DNA of 64,000 bases, taken from NCBI RefSeq assembly GCF_000949135.2, contig NZ_JTAN02000019.1, forward strand, positions 62,001 through 126,000, given 5' to 3'. Both the position numbers and the translations under genes were made by a program. The DNA is from Burkholderia sp. USMB20. Its GTDB lineage: Bacteria; Pseudomonadota; Gammaproteobacteria; Burkholderiales; Burkholderiaceae. Below are positions 53,047 to 64,000 of the stretch, one piece after another (the stretch's first letter is position 1; each line of letters begins with the position of its first letter). Under the pieces are notes generated by a model. The model was not told where the DNA came from. It made no database searches and was given only the letters and a program-made list of their open reading frames with translations.

Positions 53047-53475
53047 ATGCAACTTCGTTCTGCAGCGTTATCCGACCTGGCCGCGATCGAGGCATTGCTT
53101 CGCGCGTCGAACCTGCCGACTGCGGGTGTCGCGGAGCATCTGGAAAACTTCATCGTGCTCGCCGATCCGCCCGCGTTGACCGGATGCGGCGGTATGGAAT
53201 ACCACGGAGACTTCGTGCTGATCCGGTCGATCGCCGTCGCACCGCGCGCGCAAGGGAGCGGCGTCGGCCGCGCGATCGTTGCGCGGCTGATCGCGACGTG
53301 CCGCGCACGCTCGGTCCATGCGATCGGGTTGCTGACGACGACCGCGGAGGACTATTTCGCCGGTTTTGGTTTCGTGCGCGTCGCCCGCGAGGATGTACCG
53401 CGCCCGTTGCTGGCGTCCAGCCAGTTTCAAGGCGTGTGTCCGGACGCTGCCACTGCCATGTTGTTGGCGTGTTGA
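53047..53475 (+). CDS. arsN: ArsN-type GNAT acetyltransferase, 142 aa
   Basis: A GNAT fold with the acetyl-CoA loop VAPRAQGSGVGRAIVARL near residue 75 and a C-terminal FAGFGFVRVAREDVP. Position at the end of an ars operon and small size fit ArsN2 proteins, which acetylate arsinothricin or similar organoarsenicals. The start is 39 bases after arsH. The acceptor is inferred from location. Confidence 0.8.
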   Translation: MQLRSAALSDLAAIEALLRASNLPTAGVAEHLENFIVLADPPALTGCGGMEYHGDFVLIRSIAVAPRAQGSGVGRAIVARLIATCRARSVHAIGLLTTTAEDYFAGFGFVRVAREDVPRPLLASSQFQGVCPDAATAMLLAC

Positions 53476-53547
53476 GCGGAAATGCTGGAACGCGGTGAGA
53501 TGGTTCGCCTGGGGGCGCCGACCGTCTTTGCACAAATCCGATTACCG

Positions 53548-56316
53548 CTACCGGCTCATCGTATCGGCTGCCACCAGCGCCGCGACCGGCAACGCGGCAA
53601 GACAGCGATCGAGCCGCAGCATGCCGTCCGTCGCCTCGACTTCGCGCCCGCCGTTCAGCCAGTCGATCCACCGCTCGCTCGCGCCGCGCGGCAACACGAT
53701 CGCGGTATCGCCCCATTCCCGAGGCGCGATGCGCGGCACCCCCGGCACTTCGCCGAGCAACCGGCACGCGAGCCGCGTCACGACGACCACGACCGTCGCC
53801 GTCGCGTCGCAGCGTGCGAACGCGAGCGCATGCCGCCCGAGCCTGCCGCGCACGCGCAGCGGCACATATGCACCATCCGAGAACGTTGCCGGCCAGCGGG
53901 CGCGCAGCGCGAGCATCCGCTCGACAAGTGCGCGCTTCACGCGTGCGTCGGGCCAGTCCCGCAGGTACGCGGCGACCGGTTCGTCGACCCGCTCTGCCGC
54001 GAGCTGCGCGAACGGCACGTCGCGCCGGTTGTCCGGATCGACCAGCGAGTGATCCCATGACTCGGTACCTTGATACAGATCGGGCACACCCGGCGACGCC
54101 ATCCGCAGCGCCGCCTGCGCGAGGCTGTTGACGACACCGGCCGGCCCGATCCGCGCGACGAACCCATGCAGCCGGTGCACGAAATCGCCCGCGCCATGCG
54201 GCGTCAGGATCGCGCGGACGAACCGTTCGCAGTCGCGCTCGTAGTCCGCGTCGGGTGCGAGCCAGTCCGTATGCTGTTTCGCTTCGCGCAGCGCCTTCGT
54301 CTGCCAGCGCACCACGCGCCCGGCAAGCGTCGCCAGCCCGTCCGCATCGTCGGGCGCGAGCGCCGGCGGCCAGCAGCCGACGAGCGTCTGGTACAGCAGC
54401 GCTTCCGCAGCCGGCCCCGGCGCCCACGCGAGATCGCGATGCGCGCCGCCGCGCCGCGGCTGATTCAGCGCGGACCAGTCGAGCGACACCGCGCGCCACA
54501 GGTCCGGCACTTCACTGAGCACCGCGAGCCGCGCGCGCGCATCTTCGCCGCGCTTGTGATCGTGGGTCGCGGTCGCGACGAGCGTGTGCGGAACGGTGCG
54601 CGCGCGACGGCGGTTGCGTGCATGGAACGCCCCGCGCGACAGACTGAAATCGCCCGCATCGGCACCGACCTCGTTGCGCGACAGCAGCCGGCCGTAGCGA
54701 TAGTTGGCGGTATCCTCGACGCCCTTCGCGGCGAGCGGCGCGGTGAGCTGCGCGAACGCGCCGCGCGCCGCGTGCAGCGCCTCGGCATCCGCGCGCGGCG
54801 CGCGCAGGCCCGGCAGCCCGAGCCAGCCGGCGACGCGATCGAGCGCGTAGCGGTCGGACGGATCGATCGTCGCGCACGCCGCGTCGTACGCGTGCGCCAG
54901 CACGCGACGATCGGCGCCGGTCGGCTCGTTGCCGGGTGTCGGGTACATCCGGTACACGGGAAGGTGCACGGCGAGTTCGCCCAGCACGCGATGAATCGCG
55001 ATCCGGCTGAGGTCGCGCGTCGCGGGTGCCGCGCGCGCAATGCGGTGCAACGCCCGCGCGACGCGTTCGTGCTCGCCGGCGAGCTGACGCTTCAGCACGC
55101 GCCGCTTGCCGTCCACCGCCTCCTGCGCGAACGACCGTGCCGATCCCGACACGGCTGCCCAGTGCGCGGCGAGCGGCGCCGCGCCGGCCGGATCGTGCAG
55201 CAGCGCGGCGACGTCGTTCATGAAGTCGTAGCCGGTCGTGCCGTCGACGCGCCAGTCTTCACGCAGCGTCTCGCCCGGCGCGAGGATCTTCTCGACGACG
55301 AGATAAGGCTGCTCGTCGCGCTGCGCGGCGAGCCGCGCCTGCAGGCGGCGGCAGTACGCGCCCGGGTCGGCGAGGCCGTCGACGTGATCGACGCGCAGGC
55401 CGTCGAGGCAGCCGGCCGCATGAAGCGCCAGCGGCAGCGCGTGCACCGCGTCGAACACCGCTTCGTCCTCGACGCGCACGGCCGCGAGGGTCGCGATGTC
55501 GAAGAACCGCCGCCAGTTCAGCTCGTCGGCGGCCGTGCGCCACCACGCGAGCCGGTAGTGCTGGCGTTCGAGCAATCGATGCAGGCACGCGCGCGAGCGT
55601 GCGCGGCGCGGATCGGCGCCGCGCAGTATCGCGTCGAACGCATGCGGGCCCTGGGCGGCGGCGTAGTCGCGCAGTGCCGTATGCGCATCCGCGAGCCGCG
55701 TGCTGCCGCGCACCGGCGCGGCGGCGAACCGTTCGGCGAGCGCGTTCAGGTCCGCACGGTTGGCGATGCGCAGGATCTCGGCGTAGGTCGCGGCGGCGAC
55801 CGGCAGCGTCCTGCCCGGGCATGCGATGAAGAAGCGCCCGCTCGACGGCTCGGCGCCGAGCGCGACGTCGCCGGCGGCGAGCGCGTCGCCGTAGGGCGCG
55901 CCGAGGCAGGGCAGCAGCACCTTGCCGTGGAGCGTCGCGTCAGGCGGATGCCAGTCGATGTCGAAGTAGCGCGCGTACGGGCTCGCCGGCCCCCATTCGA
56001 GCACGTCGTTCCACCAGCCGTTCGATGCGCCGCCGACGCCCATGTGGTTCGGCACGATGTCGGCGATCACGCCGAGGCCGCGCGCGTGCAACGCGTCGAC
56101 GAGGCGGCGGAAGCCGGCCGGGCCGCCGAGTTCCGCGCTGATCGTGTGATGGTCGACGGTGTCGTAGCCATGCAGCGAACCGGGCTCGGCCGTCGTGATC
56201 GGCGACAGGTACAGGTGGCTCACGCCGAGCCGCGCGAAATAGTCGGCGTGCGCGGCCGCGTCGTCGAACGTGAAGCCGGCGTGCAGTTGCAGTCGCAGGG
56301 TCGCGCGCGGAATCAT
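53548..56316 (-). CDS. treY: Maltooligosyltrehalose synthase TreY, 922 aa
   Basis: A GH13 enzyme beginning IPRATLRLQLHAGFTFDDAAAHADYFARLG and carrying the TreY hallmarks IVPNHMGVGGASNGWWNDVLEWG (cited in part), the nucleophile Asp in LRVDHVDGLADP, the acid Glu in YLVVEKILAPGE and DGTTGYDF. It rearranges the reducing-end alpha-1,4 bond of maltodextrins to alpha-1,1. The start overlaps the stop of malQ (ATGA). Last gene of the minus-strand trehalose/glycogen operon. Confidence 0.95.
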   Translation of the reverse strand: MIPRATLRLQLHAGFTFDDAAAHADYFARLGVSHLYLSPITTAEPGSLHGYDTVDHHTISAELGGPAGFRRLVDALHARGLGVIADIVPNHMGVGGASNGWWNDVLEWGPASPYARYFDIDWHPPDATLHGKVLLPCLGAPYGDALAAGDVALGAEPSSGRFFIACPGRTLPVAAATYAEILRIANRADLNALAERFAAAPVRGSTRLADAHTALRDYAAAQGPHAFDAILRGADPRRARSRACLHRLLERQHYRLAWWRTAADELNWRRFFDIATLAAVRVEDEAVFDAVHALPLALHAAGCLDGLRVDHVDGLADPGAYCRRLQARLAAQRDEQPYLVVEKILAPGETLREDWRVDGTTGYDFMNDVAALLHDPAGAAPLAAHWAAVSGSARSFAQEAVDGKRRVLKRQLAGEHERVARALHRIARAAPATRDLSRIAIHRVLGELAVHLPVYRMYPTPGNEPTGADRRVLAHAYDAACATIDPSDRYALDRVAGWLGLPGLRAPRADAEALHAARGAFAQLTAPLAAKGVEDTANYRYGRLLSRNEVGADAGDFSLSRGAFHARNRRRARTVPHTLVATATHDHKRGEDARARLAVLSEVPDLWRAVSLDWSALNQPRRGGAHRDLAWAPGPAAEALLYQTLVGCWPPALAPDDADGLATLAGRVVRWQTKALREAKQHTDWLAPDADYERDCERFVRAILTPHGAGDFVHRLHGFVARIGPAGVVNSLAQAALRMASPGVPDLYQGTESWDHSLVDPDNRRDVPFAQLAAERVDEPVAAYLRDWPDARVKRALVERMLALRARWPATFSDGAYVPLRVRGRLGRHALAFARCDATATVVVVVTRLACRLLGEVPGVPRIAPREWGDTAIVLPRGASERWIDWLNGGREVEATDGMLRLDRCLAALPVAALVAADTMSR

Positions 56317-58619
56317 ACGTCCTGCTCCCGGGCGCGGCGTGCGCGCTCGAGCGCCGCGATGCGTCTGCGTACGTCGGCGTCGAACAGCGCGTCGACCGCG
56401 CGCGGCAGCCGGCGCAGCCAGTTCGGATGGCCGCGCGGCGGGCCGGGGAGATTCGGTTGGGCGTCCAGTGCGAGCAGATCCTCGAGCGGCACGATCGCGA
56501 GCGGCGACGGGCTGCGCGCGACATACGCGAGGACTGCATCGACGGGTGGCGTGTCGGCAGGCGGTACCGGATCACCGGGCGGCGCGCAGCCCGCTTGCTG
56601 CAACGCGCGCCATAGTGCCGCGCGCTCGGTCGCGCGTTCGGCCTGGGCCGCAGTGAGGGCGAGGTCGGGGGCGGGCGGCGGCGTGTCGCGTGTTTGGGGC
56701 ACGCCGTGACCGACATCCTTGGCGGGGTGCTCGTCACGCAAAGCAGGTTTGTTTCGTTCGTAACGTCCCGCTCCGTGTGCGGCCGCGGCGCGACCGATGT
56801 CGTCACCGACATTACGCGCGCTCGCGGTGCGTTGCGTTTGGCCACTCCCGTCGTCGGTGCGTGCATCCTCGGAGGCATCTGCATCTGCATCTGCATCACC
56901 TAACCCCCGCCGCCACTCGAGATCGACACCACGCCACCAACCCGCCACGGTCGGCAGATCGTGCGTCGACGTCATCGCGACCGTGTCGCGATCCCACGCC
57001 GACGGCGGCCGAAACGCGCCATCCGCCTCACGCTCGAACCACAGCACGCGCATTCCCGCGATCCCCCGCGCGCCGAGCCGCTCGCGAAACCCGGCCGGCA
57101 CCGTGCCGAGATCCTCGCCGATCGCGACCGCGCGATGCCGTGCCGCCTCCAGCGCGACCAGCCGCACGAGATCGTCGAGCGGATAGTGCAAGTACGCGCC
57201 GTCGCGCGGCGAGCCGCCATCCGGCACGATCCACATCCGCGCGAAGCCGAGCACGTGGTCGATACGGACCCCGCCCGCCTGCGCGAAGGCGGCGCGCAAC
57301 AGGTCGACGAACGGCGCGAAGCCGGTCACGCGCAGCGCGGCGGGCGTCCACGTCGTCACGCCCCAGGCCTGGCCGTCCGCATTGAACAGGTCGGGCGGCG
57401 CGCCGACCGACACGCCGCGCAGCAGCGTCGTGCCGTGCGCCCACGCGTCGCTGCCCGCGCGATCGGCGCCGACCGCGAGATCGGCGATCAACCCGATCGC
57501 CATCCCGGCCTCGCGCGCCGCATGCTGTGCGTTGCCGAGCGCGTCCGACGCACACCATTGCAGGAACGCATGGAACGCGATCGTCTCGGCATGCGCGTGT
57601 GCGAACGCGTCGACCTCGGCCGAGTCCGGCATGCGCCACGGCGCGGGCCATTGCCGCCAGTCCGCACCGATCCCGTGTTCGATGCAGAACGCCTGCAGCG
57701 CATCGAAGCGCGCGTGTGCGTCGAGCGCCGCGCCGCCTGCCGTACGGAATTGCTCGAACGCGTCGCGCAACGGCCCGCCGTTCGCGCGCCACGCATCGAA
57801 GCACGCGCGCAAGCGGCGCAGCTTCAGCGGCAGCACGTGCGGCCAGTCGATCAGCGGCGTATCGGGCGCGGGAGCGCCATGTGCCGCCGCGCCGTGCATC
57901 CGCTGCACGATATCGGCCCCCGGCACCGCGTCGCAGTCGAGATACGCGACGTTGTGCCAGCGCCGCGACGACGGCGAATACGGGCTGTCGTGCTCGGGCA
58001 GTGCCGGATAGCCGGCATGCGTCGGGCTGATCGCGACCGCGTGCGCGCCGTGCCGCGCCGCATGCCCGGCGAGGCCGGCGAGCGCGGTGTAGTCGCCCGC
58101 GCCGTCGTCGCCCGTGCGGCGCAGGCTGTACAACTGGGCCGCGATGCCCCAGCGGCGCTGCGCACCTGCCACGCCGTCGTCGGCAGTGAACGGCCGCATA
58201 CGCGGCGGCGCGATGGCGAGCCCGATGCGTTGCTCGCCGATCTCGAGCGCGTGATAGCCGGGCACCGCGAGCGGCGGCAGTGCGCCGGATTCGCCCGCGT
58301 CGGCCACGCGAGCGTCGACGTGCTCGCCCGTTTCGAGCGCGATCCGCAAGCGCGCGCCCGGCGGCGCGACGCTGCGCGGGAGCGTCAGCGGCACGCCGGC
58401 GTCGCCGGTGACGACCTGCGGCGTTGCGTCCCGGTCATCGGTCAGCGCGGCCGCGCTGTCGACCCGCTCGATCGGCGTGCCGCATGGCCAGCCGAGTGCA
58501 TCGACGAGCGCGACGAGCGCGTCGTCGCCCACCCGCCGCGCGATGCCGCCCGAGTCGATCCAGTCGGGCGCCAGCCCGGCCGCACGCGCGAGATCTGCGA
58601 TCGGCACGTCGGTCGTCAT
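56313..58619 (-). CDS. malQ: 4-alpha-glucanotransferase (amylomaltase) MalQ with insert, 768 aa
   Basis: A GH77 enzyme: catalytic Asp in GVRIDHVLGFARMW, acid Glu in VAIGEDLGTVP, and the third Asp in TSTHDLPTVAGWWRG. The start at 58619 overlaps the TreZ stop (ATGA). It transfers maltodextrin chains and supplies substrate for TreY/TreZ. Between residues ~595 and ~665 there is an insert (DADADADASEDARTDDGSG, then a His/Arg/Lys-rich run) encoded by locally lower-GC DNA with gcatct repeats. It is probably a disordered loop. Confidence 0.93.
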   Translation of the reverse strand: MTTDVPIADLARAAGLAPDWIDSGGIARRVGDDALVALVDALGWPCGTPIERVDSAAALTDDRDATPQVVTGDAGVPLTLPRSVAPPGARLRIALETGEHVDARVADAGESGALPPLAVPGYHALEIGEQRIGLAIAPPRMRPFTADDGVAGAQRRWGIAAQLYSLRRTGDDGAGDYTALAGLAGHAARHGAHAVAISPTHAGYPALPEHDSPYSPSSRRWHNVAYLDCDAVPGADIVQRMHGAAAHGAPAPDTPLIDWPHVLPLKLRRLRACFDAWRANGGPLRDAFEQFRTAGGAALDAHARFDALQAFCIEHGIGADWRQWPAPWRMPDSAEVDAFAHAHAETIAFHAFLQWCASDALGNAQHAAREAGMAIGLIADLAVGADRAGSDAWAHGTTLLRGVSVGAPPDLFNADGQAWGVTTWTPAALRVTGFAPFVDLLRAAFAQAGGVRIDHVLGFARMWIVPDGGSPRDGAYLHYPLDDLVRLVALEAARHRAVAIGEDLGTVPAGFRERLGARGIAGMRVLWFEREADGAFRPPSAWDRDTVAMTSTHDLPTVAGWWRGVDLEWRRGLGDADADADASEDARTDDGSGQTQRTASARNVGDDIGRAAAAHGAGRYERNKPALRDEHPAKDVGHGVPQTRDTPPPAPDLALTAAQAERATERAALWRALQQAGCAPPGDPVPPADTPPVDAVLAYVARSPSPLAIVPLEDLLALDAQPNLPGPPRGHPNWLRRLPRAVDALFDADVRRRIAALERARRAREQDV

Positions 58620-60507
58620 TGTCGTGTGTGCCCGTTCGTGCGGTGATGGAGCGCATCGCGGTTGACCGCACCGTCGCGCCATGCGATGCAGGTGCGCGCG
58701 GGCAGCCGCCGCTCGGCCAGACGGTCGCGCGCGCGCGGCGGCGTCTCGAACACGATCTTGCCGACCGGCAGCATCGGCAGCAGCGCGTCGCGCGAGGCGG
58801 GGTTGAATGCGAGCGTGAGCGTGCTGCCGTCGCCGAGCCGCCAGCGCGCGACGAGCGCCTCCGCGCTGCCGTCACCGTCGCGGTTGCCGCTGCCGCTGCC
58901 GGCGGCGGACAGCAGCTCGACGCCGAGCGCCCGGGCGCCGGGCAGGTGCGGCGTCACGAGCGCCGCGCGCACGGCCAGCGCGCTGCGGTAGAAGCGCCGC
59001 CACGCGTCGGCGTCGGGCCACGTGTCCGCACCGGCATGACCGGGCGACGAGCGAATGAACGTGCCGATGTCATTCGGATCGGGAATCGCGTCGCGATGCG
59101 CGGGATCGGCGAACGCGGAAAACGCGGCGAACTCGCGGCGCCGGCCTTCGCGCACCGCGTCGGCGAGCGCGCCGCGATAGTCGGTGAAGAACCGGAACGG
59201 CTGCGTGCTGCCGATTTCCTCGCCCATGAACAGCAGCGGCACCTGCGGCGCGAGCAGCATCAGGGCAGTTGCCGCACGCACCGCGTCGTCGTTCGCGAGC
59301 GCGCGCAGCCGCTCGCCGAAGGCGCGGTTGCCGATCTGGTCGTGGTTCTGCAGGAACGTGACGAACGCGGTCGGCGGCAGGTGCGCGCTCGGCTCGCCGC
59401 GCGGCGCGCCGTCGTGCAGCGGCGACGGTTCGCCCTGGTACGCGAACCCTTCGCCGAGCGTGCGCGCGAGATGGCGCAGCGGCGCATCGGCGTACGCGCG
59501 GTAGTAGCCTTCGCGCTCGCCGGTGAGCAGCACGTGCGCGCTGTTGTGGAAGTCGTCGTTCCACTGCGCGTCGAAACCGCCGGGGCCGAGCAGGCTCGCC
59601 CGATTGCGCTCGTCCTCGAGCACCAGATGCACGTGGCGCGCGTCGCCCGCATACGCGCGCACGCGGCGGGCGAGCTCGCGCAGCCATGCATCGTCGTCGA
59701 TCGCATGCGCGGCGTCGATGCGCAGGCCGTCGAAGCGGAATTCGTCGAGCCAGTACAGTGCGTTGTCGATGAAGAACACGCTCGTCTGCGCATGCGAGAA
59801 GTCGATCGCGGGCCCCCAGGCGGTCTGCCGGTCCGCGCGGAAAAATCCCGGTGCATAGCGCGGCAGCAGGTTGCCTTCGGGGCCGAAGTGGTTGTAGACG
59901 ACGTCGAGCAACACCTGCAGCCCGAGCCCGTGCGCGGCGTCGACGAGTGCCTTCAGTTCCTCGGGCCGTCCGTACGACGCCGCGGGCGCGAACGGCAGCA
60001 CGCCGTCGTAGCCCCAGTTGCGCGCGCCCGGGAACGCGTTGACGGGCATCAGCTCGATCGCGGTCACGCCGAGCGCGGCAAGCTCGGCCAGGCGCCGCTC
60101 GACGTTCGCATAGCCGCCGCATGCGCCGACGTGCAGTTCGTACAGCACCGTCTCGTGCCACGGCCGCCCGCGCCACGCGTCGTTGCGCCAGCGGTACGCG
60201 GTCGGGTCGACGACCTGGCTCGGGCCGTGCACGTCATGCGGCTGGAAGCGCGATGCGGGATCGGGTGCCACGAGACCGTCGTCGAGCAGGAAGCGGTACA
60301 GCGTGCCGGGACCGCACGGCGCGACGACCTCGAACCAGCCGTCCCCGGCCGGCAGCATCGCGACGCGCCGTTCGCCGTGCAGTTCGACCGCGGCGGTGCG
60401 GCTCGCGGGCGCCCACAACCGGAAGCGCGTGTGTTCCGTGTCGAGGCAGGTCGCGCCGAACGACGACACGAATGCGTGCGTGCCGGGCGGATGGGCGGTG
60501 CGTGACG

Positions 60508-60511
<4 letters not shown>
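58616..60511 (-). CDS. treZ: Malto-oligosyltrehalose trehalohydrolase TreZ, 631 aa
   Basis: A GH13 enzyme with an N-terminal CBM48-like domain (TRFRLWAPASRTAAVELHG), the GH13 core beginning WHETVLYELHVGACG, nucleophile Asp in FDGLRIDAAHAI, acid Glu in LVLEDERN, and the third Asp in FLQNHDQIGNR. It releases trehalose from the TreY product. The start overlaps the glgX stop (ATGA). Confidence 0.95.
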
Positions 60512-62634
<2,123 letters not shown>

Positions 62635-62666
62635 GGGGATCGTCTCCGTGTCGAGGGCGCCGGGTG

Positions 62667-64000
<1,334 letters not shown>

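Overview
The window is GC-rich and gene-dense, with tight ATGA-type overlaps. Its content (a hybrid histidine kinase, LysR pairs, a second sigma-54 gene, DUF3022, DUF3008 and DUF3175 small proteins, Ku/LigD, and a TreY/MalQ/TreZ/GlgX/GlgB block) fits a Burkholderia, probably an accessory or secondary replicon of the cepacia complex. This assignment is inferred from gene content and composition only.

Layout. (1) 1-8855: the tail of a hybrid sensor kinase and a small partner, then a glycan operon (SDR, GmhB-like phosphatase, two GT9 heptosyltransferase-like genes of which one is frameshifted, NodU-type carbamoyltransferase, GT2, GT4-like). (2) 8855-18118: two sigma-54 enhancer-binding proteins (EBPs) with GSFTGA loops, a PIG-L deacetylase/GT2 pair, a DUF4118-type hybrid kinase, and a GT4/UDP-xylose-synthase pair. 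(3) 18296-25374: stress genes (BON protein, two SDRs, DUF2795, DUF4142, ferritin-like protein, Nramp-related transporter, and a UdgX-like uracil-DNA glycosylase broken by small deletions). (4) 25539-32691: carbon and metabolite transport (MFS, two LysR regulators, DctA-like symporter, orphan binding protein, citrate-type symporter). (5) 32918-49121: a second stress block (PRC barrel, CBS, several small unknowns, RpoN2, DUF3008, DUF1328, DUF3022, Ku, LigD, Na+/H+ antiporter, DUF3175, Gly-rich secreted protein, PfpI protease, DUF1488, PSD/PsiD-like decarboxylase). (6) 49284-53475: an arsenic operon arsR-arsI-arsC-arsC-acr3-arsH-arsN. (7) 53548-64000: a minus-strand trehalose/glycogen operon glgB-glgX-treZ-malQ-treY, with glgB running off the window end.

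The main discovery candidate is a local sigma-54 regulon. Fifteen well-placed -24/-12 elements (form YGGCAC-N5-TTGC, GG and GC exactly 10 bases apart), plus two weaker ones, sit in intergenic DNA in front of stress genes and the glycan operon. One lies in front of the window's own rpoN paralogue, and three pairs are arranged back to back between divergent genes. Two EBPs lie in the same window. The simplest reading is that RpoN2 and one or both EBPs switch on a combined programme of surface-glycan synthesis, DNA repair by end joining, envelope and oxidative-stress proteins, and amine or lipid chemistry. Three copies of a dyad motif, TTGAAANNNTTGCAG, lie 75 to 180 bases upstream of three of these promoters and are candidate activator sites.

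Quality note. Two genes (the first GT9 gene and the uracil-DNA glycosylase) carry compensating 1- and 2-base losses in CG runs, and the first EBP has no plausible stop in frame. This could be real decay or sequence error in GC-rich tracts. No tRNA, rRNA, CRISPR array, insertion sequence or replication origin was recognised.
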